Of a stretch of DNA of 64,000 nt, positions 38,116 to 51,500 are shown piece after piece. The notes below the pieces were generated by a model. It did no database searches. It was not told the DNA's origin and was given only the letters and a program-made list of their open reading frames with translations. Every line of letters starts with the position of its first letter. The stretch's first letter is position 1. Source of the stretch: Serilophus lunatus (taxonomy: Eukaryota > Chordata > Aves > Passeriformes > Eurylaimidae). Made by a program: the position numbers and the translations under genes. The stretch is taken from the NCBI GenBank assembly GCA_013399895.1, contig VXBA01005469.1, positions 412,249 to 476,248 of the forward strand, written 5' to 3'.

Positions 38116-41100
38116 TGGACATCACAAGGGAATGATTTGTCTTCAAATAACCATCTGAGGACTATTCTGTATGATTCATGGTTTGAAAGCTTCCATTTGC
38201 CTTTCTTTAGAGAATGATAAAAAAGTTTGTGCAGACGACTGTTTCAATTTCGTATGTAGTGTGTGTCACTGTTTCTGGATTATTTATTTCCATTGCATAG
38301 AGACAAATCAGTGCTCACAGTTTCCACGTAACAGGCTCTAAGGCACTGAGTCAACAGCCCTGCCCAAACCTTGGCTAAAGCTCTACCTTGAGTGAATGAT
38401 CCTCATATTTGCACCACTTTCTTCATGTGGGAGTTTTTGCTTTCTTGGCCCTGCATAAGGCAAAAGGGAAGAGGAGGCAGTACGTGCCCTTCATCACCCA
38501 AATGGCTGTATGTGGAAGCCAGCAGTTCCTTGGCATTTTCTTAGCGCAGGGGCAACTTCCCTTGCAAGGGCTGACATTGATTCTTTCTCATTCCGGCCAC
38601 TGCCCACAATTCCCTGCCTTGCAAAAAGCTACAGTTGAGGGGAATGTGCCATTGTACAGCCCTCAGCTACCAGGCAGTACAACCCAGACAGAGCCCAGCT
38701 GTTAGTCTTGCAGGTGAGGATGCAAACTCAGGACAGCTCTCACCTCACCAAAAGCCTCCCCTCCACATATTACCCATATGTCATTCTGATGAAGGTCACA
38801 TTTGCTGTTCTCTTCACACACTGTGTATCACTGAAGGCCTGTCTTTGTGAGAAATTTAGAGGTTTGAATTAACAATTCTCCTGTCACTTCTCATAGTGAA
38901 GGTCCTGAGTGGTCTGACTCCTATGCAAATGCCATTTTTTACGACCTAAGTTTTGTACCAGAGATGGTACAAACTGTCAGATGGGCTACAAATCTACTTT
39001 TTGGTGAAGAACATGCTAAGTGTATTTATAGTCTTCCTTTTCTAGTAGATCAAATAACAATATGTGGTTTTTTTTTTAGATAAGCCTCAGGCATGAATGT
39101 TTATTGGCTCATCGTTAAGTTGAAGACTTAAGAGTTGGGAACAGCTGCATGTTGTCTCTTGAGATGTTGCCTTCAGATGTGTGGGTGTTTGTCACCTGTA
39201 CATGGAAATAAAAGTATGATAACTTACATTCCCTGTGAGGACACTGCATAGTGCATTACAAAGAACAGAAGACTGAAAGAGAGAACAAGCCACAAAAGCA
39301 AGTGTACATAACTACAGTGCTTTGTGGCTTTTGCAGTGGAAACAGTGCCACAGAGCTAGCAGTGGCTGCACAGGAACAGCCTTTTGTCAGAGTTGTCCTC
39401 AGCCCTCTGCTCTGTGTGTCAGAAGATGGAGACCTCTAGCAAAGCAGTGGGCTAGACAGGGGGCAACATCCTCAGCTGACAGGTCCCACTGAAGGCAGGT
39501 CCAGCATCACTGTACTGGGAGACATCTACTTTTCTATCAGTGCCCTGGTTTTGTAGTTGGCTTTTGTTCAGCCCAGAGGTGTTGCTTCCTGTGTGAGGGG
39601 TAGGAGAGAGGGTGTCTGCATTGAGCAGAAGAATGTGAAAGCACAGTTATCTGCCAGCCTGGCAGACCTCGCCATGTCCTGCTCAGCACAGCCTGGGTGG
39701 GTGTCTGGGCTGCTGCACAGCAGTGGGCAACAGCTCCCTGTGCCTGTCCCTCTACCTTGGAGGGCATCACTGCCTGGTGTGAGGGGCTGCTCTGCCAGTG
39801 CCCTGCTATAGCTGTTTTCAGGATGTGCATCCCATGCCACATTACTAAGGTACATGCTGGCCTCCAGAGCTCCTCTGTGGCAGTAGCCCAAGGCTGCTGT
39901 GCTCTCCAGAGATACCTTCAGACAATTTCTCCTTAATGCCTTCTCTTGAAGCTTTCCTTGGAGGGAAACAGAGACATCAGTGCATGGGCTTGCAGTGCTT
40001 CCTTCCCAGTAACATCCAGAAAATCCCTTCCTTCTTCTAAAATGGGGATCAAAGCCCAGTCAGAACTGCAGCACGACATTGTCTTGGTCCCCAAGAAAGA
40101 GAGGGCAAAGCTGGCAGGATACTGCCAGTCCCCCACTTCTCATGTGGCAGGAGGACTGAAGCTACAGACATGGGCTATTTTCTCCTTGTTCAGCTGGGTC
40201 TGATGGTGCAGGAGGATTCTGATGCTGGTTAGGAAAGGGTCTGCTCAGTGGAAGGGACCATGCACATGCCGGGATCTCACGGGGAATCCTTCCTGCAGCT
40301 GAGTGGTGTGTCCCTTTGCAGGCTTGGCTTTTGTTACCCAAATTCTCTAAGCAGCTTGCTTTGGTATTAGACACCCAAGTACTTAGAACTATCAAGGCCA
40401 GATGTCACTACTGTGATATACAGTGAGCAGGAGATATCACCTACTGAGCCCTCACCACTTCTCTTGAGTGCCTCTCCACTGCTAACAGTTAGCTCATTTT
40501 TGGACAGACCTTTTATATCCTTCAGAAGTGGTTTCTTTCTCCTGCCTACCTGTTGCTCTGATGGAAACAAGGCTGTTTTTGTGTGCAGTACCTGGTCTCC
40601 TGGAGCATAGGGGCTTTCAGCCTGACTCATTTCAGCTGCCATTTTACAAGAGCGTGCGTGGGCATGACAAACTGAATAACTGGAAGCAGTGGCCTTCGTT
40701 GTGAATACTGGGAATTATTTTTTACACTTTGTTCTACTGCTGTGGAGCTTTCCCTCTCTTTTCTCTCACCTTCACACACACACACACGTATGCACAGGTC
40801 TTTCCATTTGTATTTAATTTGTACCAATTCCAGTTTCTGCCTGCGGCTGCACAGCAGGCAGCACCCCGTGAGCAGGATGGCCCTGATCAGGCTCTGTGTG
40901 TGCTCAGAGCAGGACAGCTCCTGCTCCGTCCTCTTTGCTGCAGTCCGAGCGTGTGGCAAACAGAAAACGCACAGGGGTGCACTGCAGGCGTGGCTCCGAG
41001 GGGTGTTGTGCTGAGGAAGAAGAGAGTTGAGCAGAGTGTGGGCAGTGGTTTCAGCAGTGGGCAGTGGTTTTCACTCTGCTTGATGGATCAAGCAAAAAAA

Positions 41101-42498
41101 ACCCCAAAAACAAAAGGCAGGAAAGATCTAGGTTGCTGTCTTTGTCCACAGTCATTTAGGGACTTGGGCTAGAAGCAGATGTGTCCAAGACATCATCACA
41201 ACCTGCCTGGCTGGGGAGATACCTGGGCATGGTAGCCCCTGCCCTCAACCTGCTTTTTGCCACAGACTGTGGAGATCAGACACAGAAATGTCATCTTGTT
41301 CCTGTTGCTTCCTCTCTCCTTTTGTGTGTGCTTCCTTTGTGCATTCTTTGTAAGGAAATAACAAAAAGAAGGAAGAAAAGCCAGGCTACAGGCAGCAATA
41401 CTGTGACTTTAGTGCATTTTACCTCAGACAATTTTTTTTCCCTTTGTGCAAAAGGGGTGTTTTTTACCTCATTAGTACTTGTTAAAAATGATGAAACTGG
41501 AGAAAAGGAGATGTCTTACAAGACCTTCCTTGAACTTCAGGGAAGAAGAATGGCATGAACGAACAAGAAAAATGTATCTAGTATTACACATCTCCAAGGC
41601 CACAGCTTTTTTTCCTCTCTTCTTTCTTGGCCTACATCTGTGAGAAACAGCTGAAAGATTTCAGTGGCCACTGCAGCAGAGGAATCGTGCTGAGGAGGAT
41701 AACACCGAAAATCCTCACCACTCAATCTGTTTCTTATTGGAATAAGGAATAAAGATTGCATGATCTTCTCTGGTTTTGGACCCAGCTCCCATGCCTCCTC
41801 ACAGCTGCTTTCCTCATCCTCTTTCCCACACCAGCCAGCTTCAAGGGCTGGTTTATGGCTGGATCCAAGGCAGTGTCCTCATATTCTTCCATGCTCATCC
41901 CTCTCTCACAGCTTGCCCAAATGGCTGGCCTGCTTGCACGATGGGTGTCTTTGTGGCACTGGCCCCATAGATCAGAAGCTGATGCAAAGCTGATCCTGGT
42001 GGTTTCCAAGAGGAGTGTGTCTCCTTTGTAAGCATTGCCCAACAGCCAGCAGCCACCTGGGCCTCACAGGGGGTCTGGAACTTGCTTTCCCCCTGCTGCT
42101 GCTGAGACTACAGGGGGGAAGAAGGATTCCCATAGCTCCAACACCCCAAAAATGCATCCATCCCACTAGGATGGTGGCACGTGGATGCTGGGGCCCATCT
42201 GGTCATCCAGCTGGGTGAGCAAACATCTGGGGCATTTCTGCCACAGAAATGTGCATTTGCTTTGTTGCTGTGTGCTGTCCCCACCCTGACAAAACCCCGT
42301 GTTGAGAAGCACTTCTGCCCATGTTTCTTTGTGCGTGTGCTAGAAAGAAGAAGTGCTGGGGTGAGAGCTGGAGAAGGGGAGGAGGGCACAAGGGCTGTAC
42401 TGACACGTCGCACAGCTACTCGCTCAGAGCAGAAAATCCTTTCACCTGCCAGGAGCTGTCAGTAGACAAGGCTACACTGGGCATTTTTGGCCCTGAAA

Positions 42499-42559
42499 AT
42501 GAACTTTAGGAGGATTTTCCTAGTCAAATGCTTGCTGCTTTTATTTCCCAGTGTAAAAT
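42499..42559 (+). CDS. CD2: CD2 exon 1: signal peptide
   Basis: This 61-nt exon was found by looking upstream of exon 2 for a leader ending in phase 1. ATG at 42499 (context gaaaATGA) starts MNFRRIFLVK followed by CLLLLFPSVK, a basic n-region and a hydrophobic core, and a consensus donor gtgagt follows at 42560. The first base of the split codon (T) plus GT from exon 2 gives cysteine 21. Human CD2 starts similarly (MSFPCKF). The exon is the same length as exon 1 of the CD58-like gene. Confidence 0.82.
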
Positions 42560-45500
42560 GTGAGTTTTTCTTACCCTTCTTTGCTCTTTGGGGCTAGCAT
42601 TAAAGTTGCATTTTAAGCCATTTACAACTTGGTGGGCTGTTACTGATAAGAAACTATTTCCACTTTTTCAATGAGTGAAGACATCTGGGTTACTGCTATT
42701 AGTATTTGATTTAATTTTGATTTTCAGCCGGGGGGAGGGCAGGACCTGAGTTTCCTATTGTAGTTATAATAATAAGCTGTAAAGAGTTTTAGTTTTAAGT
42801 TAATGAGCCTTAATTTGACACATGTATAATGAGAAATGTCAGCATGCAGTTTTCTTTCTGCCCTCGAGGTAGCTTGTACTACATTAGAGATCCACTGTTC
42901 ACTGTGCATTATCGCATGTAATTTCCTTTTCTTATCAAAGATGTGCAAATCTTTGGAAAGTGCAATTTATATTCTTCCATAAATATTAACAAAAAGAGTG
43001 ATATATTTCAGTGTCTTCAGTGGAGCTGAAGTCTAAGATGCAAAAACAGTAAGAAAATACATATATCTTTTATATTTTGCATATTATTGTTCTCATTATT
43101 TTTTAAAATATTAATCTAAAAAACCTTAATTAAGGTGTTAACTCATAGATTAGAGAAGGTTATAAGAGATGGATACAGTACCAGCATGCATGAATTTTTG
43201 TTTTCTCTGTTTCACTCCACTACAGATGGTATGTATGGCCATTTAATGCTTTGGTTTTCCATCAGAATAAAATTAATAGATAAATAAGGATTTTTTTTTC
43301 TTATTCTACATGATACATAAAACATCTTCCCAAGCAGAAATGGTGATTATTCCTTTGAATGGAAAACTTATTTCAAAGATTTCCTTCTCTAACGTTACTA
43401 CGGGAACTTTTCCTTTTAACCCTTTCTTGTGGCTGTGAGTGAGCTCTAGGCTCTTGGTTCAGGTCTTTCTGTCCCTGGGAGCACATTTCAGTTGGTGTGT
43501 TTTAGCAGAAATGTTGTTTCATTAGCTCAACGGATTTTTAGTGTCATATGTGTGGGATACTAAGCTTTCCACTATAGGCAACAGGTAAACCTCTAGGGAT
43601 GTGTCTAGGTGATCTCTTCATAGAGATGTACTTGAATTATCTTTGTAAATTTGGATTACTTTACTTTCAGAGAGGAAATATAAGTGGTATCTGTGGTATC
43701 TGTAGTATCTTTTATACAAAGAAATCCTATTAGTAGCTCTAAATACTTGTTCCTGATGGGGCAGAAACAAGTATGAGAGTTCAAATATTTGGGTATAATC
43801 TGTAGTGTCATCTGTGTGGGGCATAGCTGCTTCCAAGGCTGTTTAGTTGACAGCTTGATTTCAGGATATGTCATTAGATATGTCAAATACCTTGTAAGAA
43901 AGGCAATACTGAAAGAACAGCCTCTCTTTAGACTGGGGGTGAACGTGCTCAGAAGCACTCCAACATCAGTGTTCTTGTTGCAGAGGCACACTCTTTTAGT
44001 TCTTGGATTATCTCTAGTATTGTTAGTTTAATGGGGTAAACACTGCATTTCAGTTTCCCCTTTGTGGTGCAGTTTTATCATTATCCTAGATACCAGGAAT
44101 AAAGGTCTGGAATAAAGATATGCATAAACATAGTTTTCCTCTCTGTGGGAAAAAAGTGCTTAAAATATATGAAATTAGAGCAGAGCCAGCTCCTCATGAC
44201 AATTGGCTTCATCCTGCAAATTGAGGAGGAATGAGTATCAGAAAACAACAAATGAAACAAGCCATGGCCATGAGCACGTGTTTGACTATCAGTGAGTTTA
44301 TCCTGCCTGACACTTGCACACGTTTCTACCTTCTCCTGCGTATTTTCCACCTGCCTCAGGGGTAGGGACAGTACCTCACTTGAAATGACCCCTCAACAAA
44401 CTTTGCATTGAGGTCCTGGCTCGCCAGAGACGGGCCCTGCAGGGGCTGTGTGTGAAGCAGCCTGGGGGGAGCAGGCACAGCCCAAAGAGCATGTCATCCC
44501 CTCTGGTAGTAGTGCCACTGATGTTCAACATCCTTGGCTTGCCTGAATATCCTCATTGGCAGCCACACGTTTAAGTGCTGCTCAGTGCTGGTACCACCTT
44601 TGGGAAGCTCCTGCTCTTAATTGTTCTGGAGAAGGCAGCTGTCAACAAAGGAGACCCGTGAAGAGAAAGATTTTTTGGCCTTTGCTTATCTCTTAATGTC
44701 TCCAGCACCCCATCAGTTCACAGGATGCAAGTAGCTGTTTGTTTCTTCCTGCCTTACTTGCCCCAATTCCTGTTCCAGAAAAATCAAGTGGATATATTCC
44801 AGTGGGGCAGGGTGTCTGGAATAGAGGAGAGGGCATTGCAGTGGGTCTGCCTTCAGTTCAGGGCATCACACTTGCTTGACACGTGCTGTTCTTATTGTCA
44901 TTACTGCTACCACTGTTGTTGCTGAACTGATCTTACTGTCCAGGGACACTACTAGTCTGTGTTCTTGCTGTCTGCAATAACTTTTGCAGTGATGGGCCTA
45001 TGCCATGTGCAAAACATGCTAAGGTGACCTTATTTTCAGTGAGGGGTTCAGGGTTAAATACATGGACAGCCGTGAGGCTTGGCATCCAGAGTCACTCCAA
45101 GTAAGTCAGCCACAATGTAAGGTCAGCTTTTGAAAGCTGGACTCTTCCTTGCCTTTCAGAAGTAAATTGGATGCTGACAGTTATCTAATAAACAATCAAG
45201 AGGTGCTTTGGAGCAGGGGAAGAAGATGCCATCAGTAATGCAGAAAGGCTTAGGCAACTTGGGGAGAGGGGGACATAGCAAATGGCTGATCACTGTAGCT
45301 GCTGAGCATGGCAATGAGGGCTGCTGGAGACCAGTGATGGGCTGGTTGTGCTTCCCTTCACAGGTTCTGGCACCCACTGGATTTACAAGGCAGTGAATGA
45401 GACGGCTCTTCTCAGCATCACTACTCCCGGGAGCCTATATGAAGCAAAATGGAAGAAAAATGGACAAAGTTTGGTTCAGGTCAAAAATAATAAAGTTAAG

Positions 45501-48500
45501 TACTATGTGAAAAAAGACCAGTGCAGGTGTACAATACTCCGAAATGGGACTCTACAAATAGAGCATGTGGTGAGAGAGGACAGTGGGAACTACACAGTGA
45601 CTGTGTATCAGCAGGATGGAAAACTGAAGGCGGAAGAACACACAGTGTTTTTTATTCAGGGTAAGTTTTTGCTTTTCCCACACCAATCCCAGCATGGCTG
45701 AATAAGACCTGGTACTCTTTTTTTTCTCCTACAGCCTTTCCTAACCATTCTGTCCATTTCTGATTTGGAGGGGGAGGACTTCTGTAAGAGATACCTTCTT
45801 TCCTCCTGCTACTGATAGAAGTCTACCTCTTTTCCCCCTTCTCTTGCTCCTGTTGGTGGCCTCAGGTCTCTGGCTTCTTTCTGGCATCCCTGTTTGTCAG
45901 CCACTAAGTTTCTACAAGTGCCTAAGAAAGCAGCTGTGAGCACACTCATGTTGACAGAAGGGTGAGTGTGGTTTGCTCTACTGCAGCACCACACATGGTG
46001 CTGGGACCCTAAGCTGGGGTAGCACCCTGTGAAGGGGTCAGGGCTCCCAGCAACATCCTGCTTCTAGAAACCTCTTGTGGGAGAACACCAGCCTATGTAA
46101 AGTACAGCTGTGGCTGATGCACTGTGGACTTCTGGCACTTCTGGTGCCATTTTATGTTCACTGGGTTATGACTTCTCTAGCTACAGGTCCACCAAGGTGA
46201 ACAACTTGCATTGCATCTGCCAACACCACAGAGAGAGCTCAGGAGCCCAGGTGGCACTAAATGCCTGTATTTAGGCAATGGGATCCCAGTCCAGTTTTGC
46301 TCTAACGTAAAAAAGTAGCCAGGCATCACCTCCCCTGAGATACACCATTATAAAAGCTGAATTTGCAGTGGAAGAAGACTCTCACCCTTATCCTTCCATA
46401 GCATAGCACAACCAATATGAAGACTGTGCTGTTCAAACCACAGTTAAACACATCCCTGGGGATTTCAGCTGCACGGGTTCAGAGCATGAGGGCAGCTGCC
46501 ATTCCTGAGCTGAATCTTGTTCTTAGAGATCAGGGCAGTAGCAGCCCAAATTTTTTGGGATGGCTGGAGAAGATGGGGGTTGGCTATTCTGTTCCTTTAT
46601 GGCTGCTGTGACCTCTCCAGACTTCTAAGCTGTAGGGCAGCTTGGGTTCTTTCCCAACAAGAGGATACTTTTGCTCTGTCCTCCTTCAGCCAGTGTGCAC
46701 ACTTTTGCCAACCTCTCGAGTTTGCTGGCACCAGAGATGATGCCTTGAGGAGGCAGCAACGACAACTGTAATGGTTTTAGCGGGTTTCTGTGCAATGGGA
46801 GGCCCTGTGTCTAATGGGCTGCTGAGCAGTGAGGGTGTCTCACTACAATGGGAACTTTTATTGCAAACAGATGCAGGAAGTCATCAGGGCCGGATGCTGT
46901 TGCTCATGTTTTAAGCCAGTGATCTGTTATTGGGGTGTCCTTCTGTCAGGTCAAGATTAATGTTCCAATCCAGCTGTGTGCTGTATCATTTCCTCTGCTG
47001 TGCAGCAGAGAGGTTGCCTTACCTCTGACAAAGTTTTGGAAACAGTCCTGTAGTAACTGTTGAGCACTGGTGTAGTTTGTCAGCCAGGTTACCCCTTACT
47101 TTGTTACTAGGGCCGGACAAACAATGGTTCAAAAAAAAAAATAATAGTTCCAATGATATCCTCACCCCTGAATAATAGGTTACAGTTTGCAGAAGAGGAG
47201 TGGGCTTCACAAGGAAAGGGCTGCAGATGTCACGGTGTGAACCTAGACTGCACGTGCCATGAGCATCTCTTACTGGCTTTAAAATTTATGATCTCTATAA
47301 CTTACACTGCCTGTAACTAGAGGTGGCTCTGGCAGATTTATTTTTACCTGGTCTGAAAGACAGAAGTAGTTTTGGGGTTTTTTCCATTTGCTGTCCCTGA
47401 CAGTTGCCCCAACTTGAGGAAAACCCCACAGGCTTTTCTGGCTCTTTCAGTGCCACAAGTGATAGAGAAACTGGAACCAAAATGTAACTAGTTGTTTGCA
47501 GGGCAAGAGAAGAGACAGAAATTAGTTCTCTCTGTCATAACCTCATTGAGAGCTGAAGTGTCTCTTTTATGGTTTTCATTCTGGTTTGATGGGCTTTCGT
47601 GCTGTGGCTGTTGTGCTAGCTGAGTGCTGGTGGTAGTACACAGGACATCACAAGTAGCTGTTTTTCCTGCTTTACAGCAAATCTCTCCTGATGGGCACAG
47701 GCAGAGCGGGGCCAACTTCCTTTGCACCAAAGCACTGGGGCCGAGTTGGAGGGGGCTGTGGCTCTGAGTCCCTCCCATCCACTGCCTCCTTGGAAACCCA
47801 GCCCAGCTTCTTCCCCTCACCTGCCTGGCTGGCTATGAGCTAGGCTGAGCCTCAAAGTAGTCCAGTCTCAGTGGTGCAGCTCTGCTTTGCTGGGCCAAAG
47901 ATGTACTGCACTGCATCTTCTTTATTACTGCCATATTACTTCTTTAGTAGAGATCCAATTTGCTCTTCATTTTTCTATTAGCTGGCTCGTTCTCATTAGC
48001 TCGTTATTTGGGATTAATTCTCTGTTCTGCTTAATAATGGAGGTTTTCAAAAGGAGAAACCATTTGAGATGTGCCTGTCCCTTCTCTTCTTTTTCAGAGC
48101 CTGTCCCTCAGCCAATCCTCAGTGCTAAATGCACAAATAAAACTCTGTCTGTTAAGTGTGAAGTGAACCAGGAGGCTAAAGATGAAGAACTAATGGTAGA
48201 ACTGACTCAACCTAATGGCAGAAGAATCCAAAGGAACGCAACAATGTTGGAATTGCAGACACGGCACTCTGGGACATTCAGATGTGTTGTTAAGAACAAA
48301 GTCAGTTTAAAAATGGCTGAAAAAGTAATTAAGTGCTCAGGTAAGAAATCTCTTTTGTCAGAATCTGCTAGAGTGGACCCACACAGCCTGATGCAGTTGC
48401 ACTTAAGTGTAGAACTAGTCCAGGTGCCAGGAGTGTGGATGGTTCCTGGTACCCAGTACTATGAGTCCAATGGTGACGCAGTTACTGGGAGCTGATGCTG

Positions 48501-51500
48501 CTGTGGTATCTGGGATGTGAGCCATGCTTTCTGCTTGGCATTCTCCAGCCTTTTTGCATCTTCCCTCTCCTCATCCTGGTGCTGCCTGCCCCACTGCTTC
48601 CCTTATGGCATCCCAAATCTGAGGGCAGTGTGGCCAAGCCACAGACAGCAGGGTGTGAAGCGGGCCATGCTCCTCCTCTTCTCCGGTGGCCAGCGGTGTT
48701 TTTGTCCATGCCCAGTGAGGCCTGGGGGCTGCTGGAAGAGAGGGACAGGTTTTTCTGGAATCAAGAGCCTTGTGGGTGGTAATGAGATCTCCGGGCCCCA
48801 CTGCAGTGCTTCTCCCACTGGAGGTGAAATCTTCTGAGGGAAACTGCAGCCTCCCAGGGAGATCAGGCTGTCTCAAGAGTGACTGCCTCAGAGGGAGATT
48901 CTGGGTCATACTGCCATTTTCCCCCTCCATCATTGCTGTCTCTTCTTCCAAAAGTTGCTGGATGTACTCCGACAGACTTTTTGGTGTCAGCTTCCTGATA
49001 GACTTGAGTGATGTGGTAGAACAAGGAGAAAGCAGGGAAGTGGGCCTGAAAGTGTAATGACTCACAGCAGTCTGCAGAATGCAGAAATCACTTTCCTCTT
49101 CATTTTTATTCTCCTTTATTCCTTTAAAACTAATGGTTCTTCCCAAAGGTTGACTTCGGTCAAGTGGTCCAAAATCGAACGGTTGTCTTCAGTACCACAG
49201 TATAAAACTACACAAACTGCCACAACATAAATTAACAGCTTATTTTTGGAAAATATGCCCTGGGATCTTCTCATATGCATATGAAGCCACAACACTGATT
49301 TCAGAGGATTTGTTTTTGATTTACATCCTCATAGTGGGGGAATCAGTTGTGGGGTTTTTTTCCCTCCGTAATCATATCTATGAAGGTGGTGGTTGCCTGC
49401 TACACATGGATGTGGATGGGTGCTCTCACAAGGGGAAAAACAAGCTCTTGAACTCTCCAGCTTGGCCTAGAAATCAGGAGAGAGGTGATGGGGAATTTAG
49501 CTAAGCTTTGGGGTTGTGTGGCTCAGATGAGCATGATCAAATGGACCATGATTTCTCTGACTCAGGTGAAGTGTGATCTTTCTATGGTTTTTCTTGCTCA
49601 GCTGAAGCTTTCTCATCTTTCTAAATCACAGGGGCAGCAAAAGAACTGAAGGAATTGCATTTTAGGTGGGCAGAGCCCATTTCATCCTCAGCTGAAAATT
49701 ATGAAATAGGCAATAGAAGTCATGTGTGGTTGATCTCCTCCCGCCATCAAAAGTTTTGAAGGTTAAGGCACAAAGGACAGATCATACTCGTATGATGCTG
49801 GATGTGGAGTTTAGTTCAAATTTCTGAATTCCAGTGCAGAACTCAAGAAAATGTGCTGGGCTTGGGTTCATCCTACCCAACTGCAAATGCTTTGCTTGAA
49901 GCATTGTCTTGCTCTGAATTCCCACTGGAGGCAGTTGGACGATGTGGGGCTTGCGAGAGCTGGCTCAGTATTTCCAATTTCTATCTATTTCTGCCACAGC
50001 CAATGCAGGGCAAGTCCAAATCTGAAGGTCAGCCCATGGTGCAAGAAGGGAGGGAACAAGCCTTAAGCTATGTAGGCTTTACTGAAGTGGTCCAAGGTCT
50101 GCTGAGGCTGACTGAAGGGCAAACAGCTGAGGAACAAGGTGGCCTCTGCTCCCCTGTGCAGCCTTTGCCTCCTGAGGAATCCTCCTGATGTCTAATATAG
50201 CTGAACAAGGTGATTTTTTTTGTTGCTGCCTGACCTGATGTACTGCTAGCATTGGGAAGGAGAGGGAGGGATGTGGCATGGACTTTGGAGCCAGATATGA
50301 GAGTGTGCTGCTGGATTAGGTCTGGTTAAGGAAGGGCAAACTAGCCCAAGCAGCTTGTCTTAATGAGGTCAGAGGCTGGCCATGCCAGGACACAAGCCAG
50401 GCAAGCAAAGTGTACCTGCACTGCTGGTATAGGCACATTAGCCATCAGCTAGATAACATAGATTTCACCTCTTCTCATCAAATGCTCTTTCACAGAGTGA
50501 GGTGGGTGGGAGAGTTTGTTTTTCTCACACCATTAACAGAGAAATGAAAGGTTTGCCACACTGATCTCTAAGGTACAAATGTAGCAGTTCTCAGACATCT
50601 AAAAACTTCTGAAATCCTTCCTCCTCAAACTAAAAGCCCCTCAAACCTTTCTGTGTGGTGGCAGGACTCTGACATATCCATAATAGATTAAAAACCCCTC
50701 AGCTTCTAATCAAACCTCCTTCCAACCCTGCCATCCACTGTGAACACTTGGTCCTGCATTTAAGGCCATTCACCCTGGATTTTGACTTCTAGGAGGCAGA
50801 GCATGCTTTAGGTGGGGCTTCAGCTTAGCTAACTTTTCATGTAAGTGTATTTATATGTGAATCTGCTCCTCTTGCAGTCATTTGGGAGAAACAGGTACAG
50901 AAAGGGCAAAATACACCTTAGTGTAACACTGGCAGTGAAAGCAGGTGAGAAGAACCACATCACTGAGGGTACTCACTTTTTTTCTTTTCCTTTTCTGGGC
51001 AGCCCAGGGTGATGGTGGCTTTTATGGTGCAGACATCTCAGCTTTGTGTCGTTGCTCTTTGCCATCTATGTGCATGCCCACTGAATGGTGAGGGTGGCAC
51101 CAGTGGTGGTGTCCCCTTTGAAGCTTTGTCCCCCAAGAAAACAAGCAAGGTGCACTTCTGCTGGGTTCAGTTCAGGCCCAGTGCTAACACTGCATGCCGG
51201 GAGCACAGTCCGAGCAGGAGGTCATAAAGAAAGGCCAGCATCCAGTAAACTTTCTATGGTGAAAAACAGGAACACCCATATAAATTTTTGCTCATCAGGA
51301 AAACCAAACTCTCGTTTTGAGACAGTGATATATTTGATTTAGTTCTTTTCCTTTTTACTTTTTTTTTTTTAATTTGTGTACAACCAAAAATTGAAGAGGA
51401 AGTACCAAAATACTATGAAGCAAGCTAGTCTCAGAGTTTCCAGCTCAGTAGAAAATGCTTATAAGTTTATTTTTGTTAGATGTTGAGCACTGCCTGGATG

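Larger units (their letters stand above)
30434..42498. other. Intergenic region between the CD58-like gene and CD2
   Basis: About 12 kb with CR1 relics, a MIR-like relic and short simple repeats, including (GAT)n near 34.43 kb and a short (CA)n near 40.77 kb. I see no exon with family similarity. Open frames of up to 184 codons (minus strand 30691-31245) show no motif. The regulatory region of CD2 should lie at the right end; an E-box CACCTG is at 42452, but no TATA box stands close to the start codon. Confidence 0.55.

Noticed and set aside
44725..44925. Alternative CD2 leader candidate starting MQVAVCFF
   Set aside because: It is hydrophobic at first but has no donor in the right place, while the 42499 leader ends at a consensus donor in the correct phase.
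47887..48097. In-frame upstream extension of CD2 exon 3
   Set aside because: The acceptor at 48095-48097 with a pyrimidine tract and the exact family start of domain 2 mark the exon; the upstream part is intron that happens to be open.
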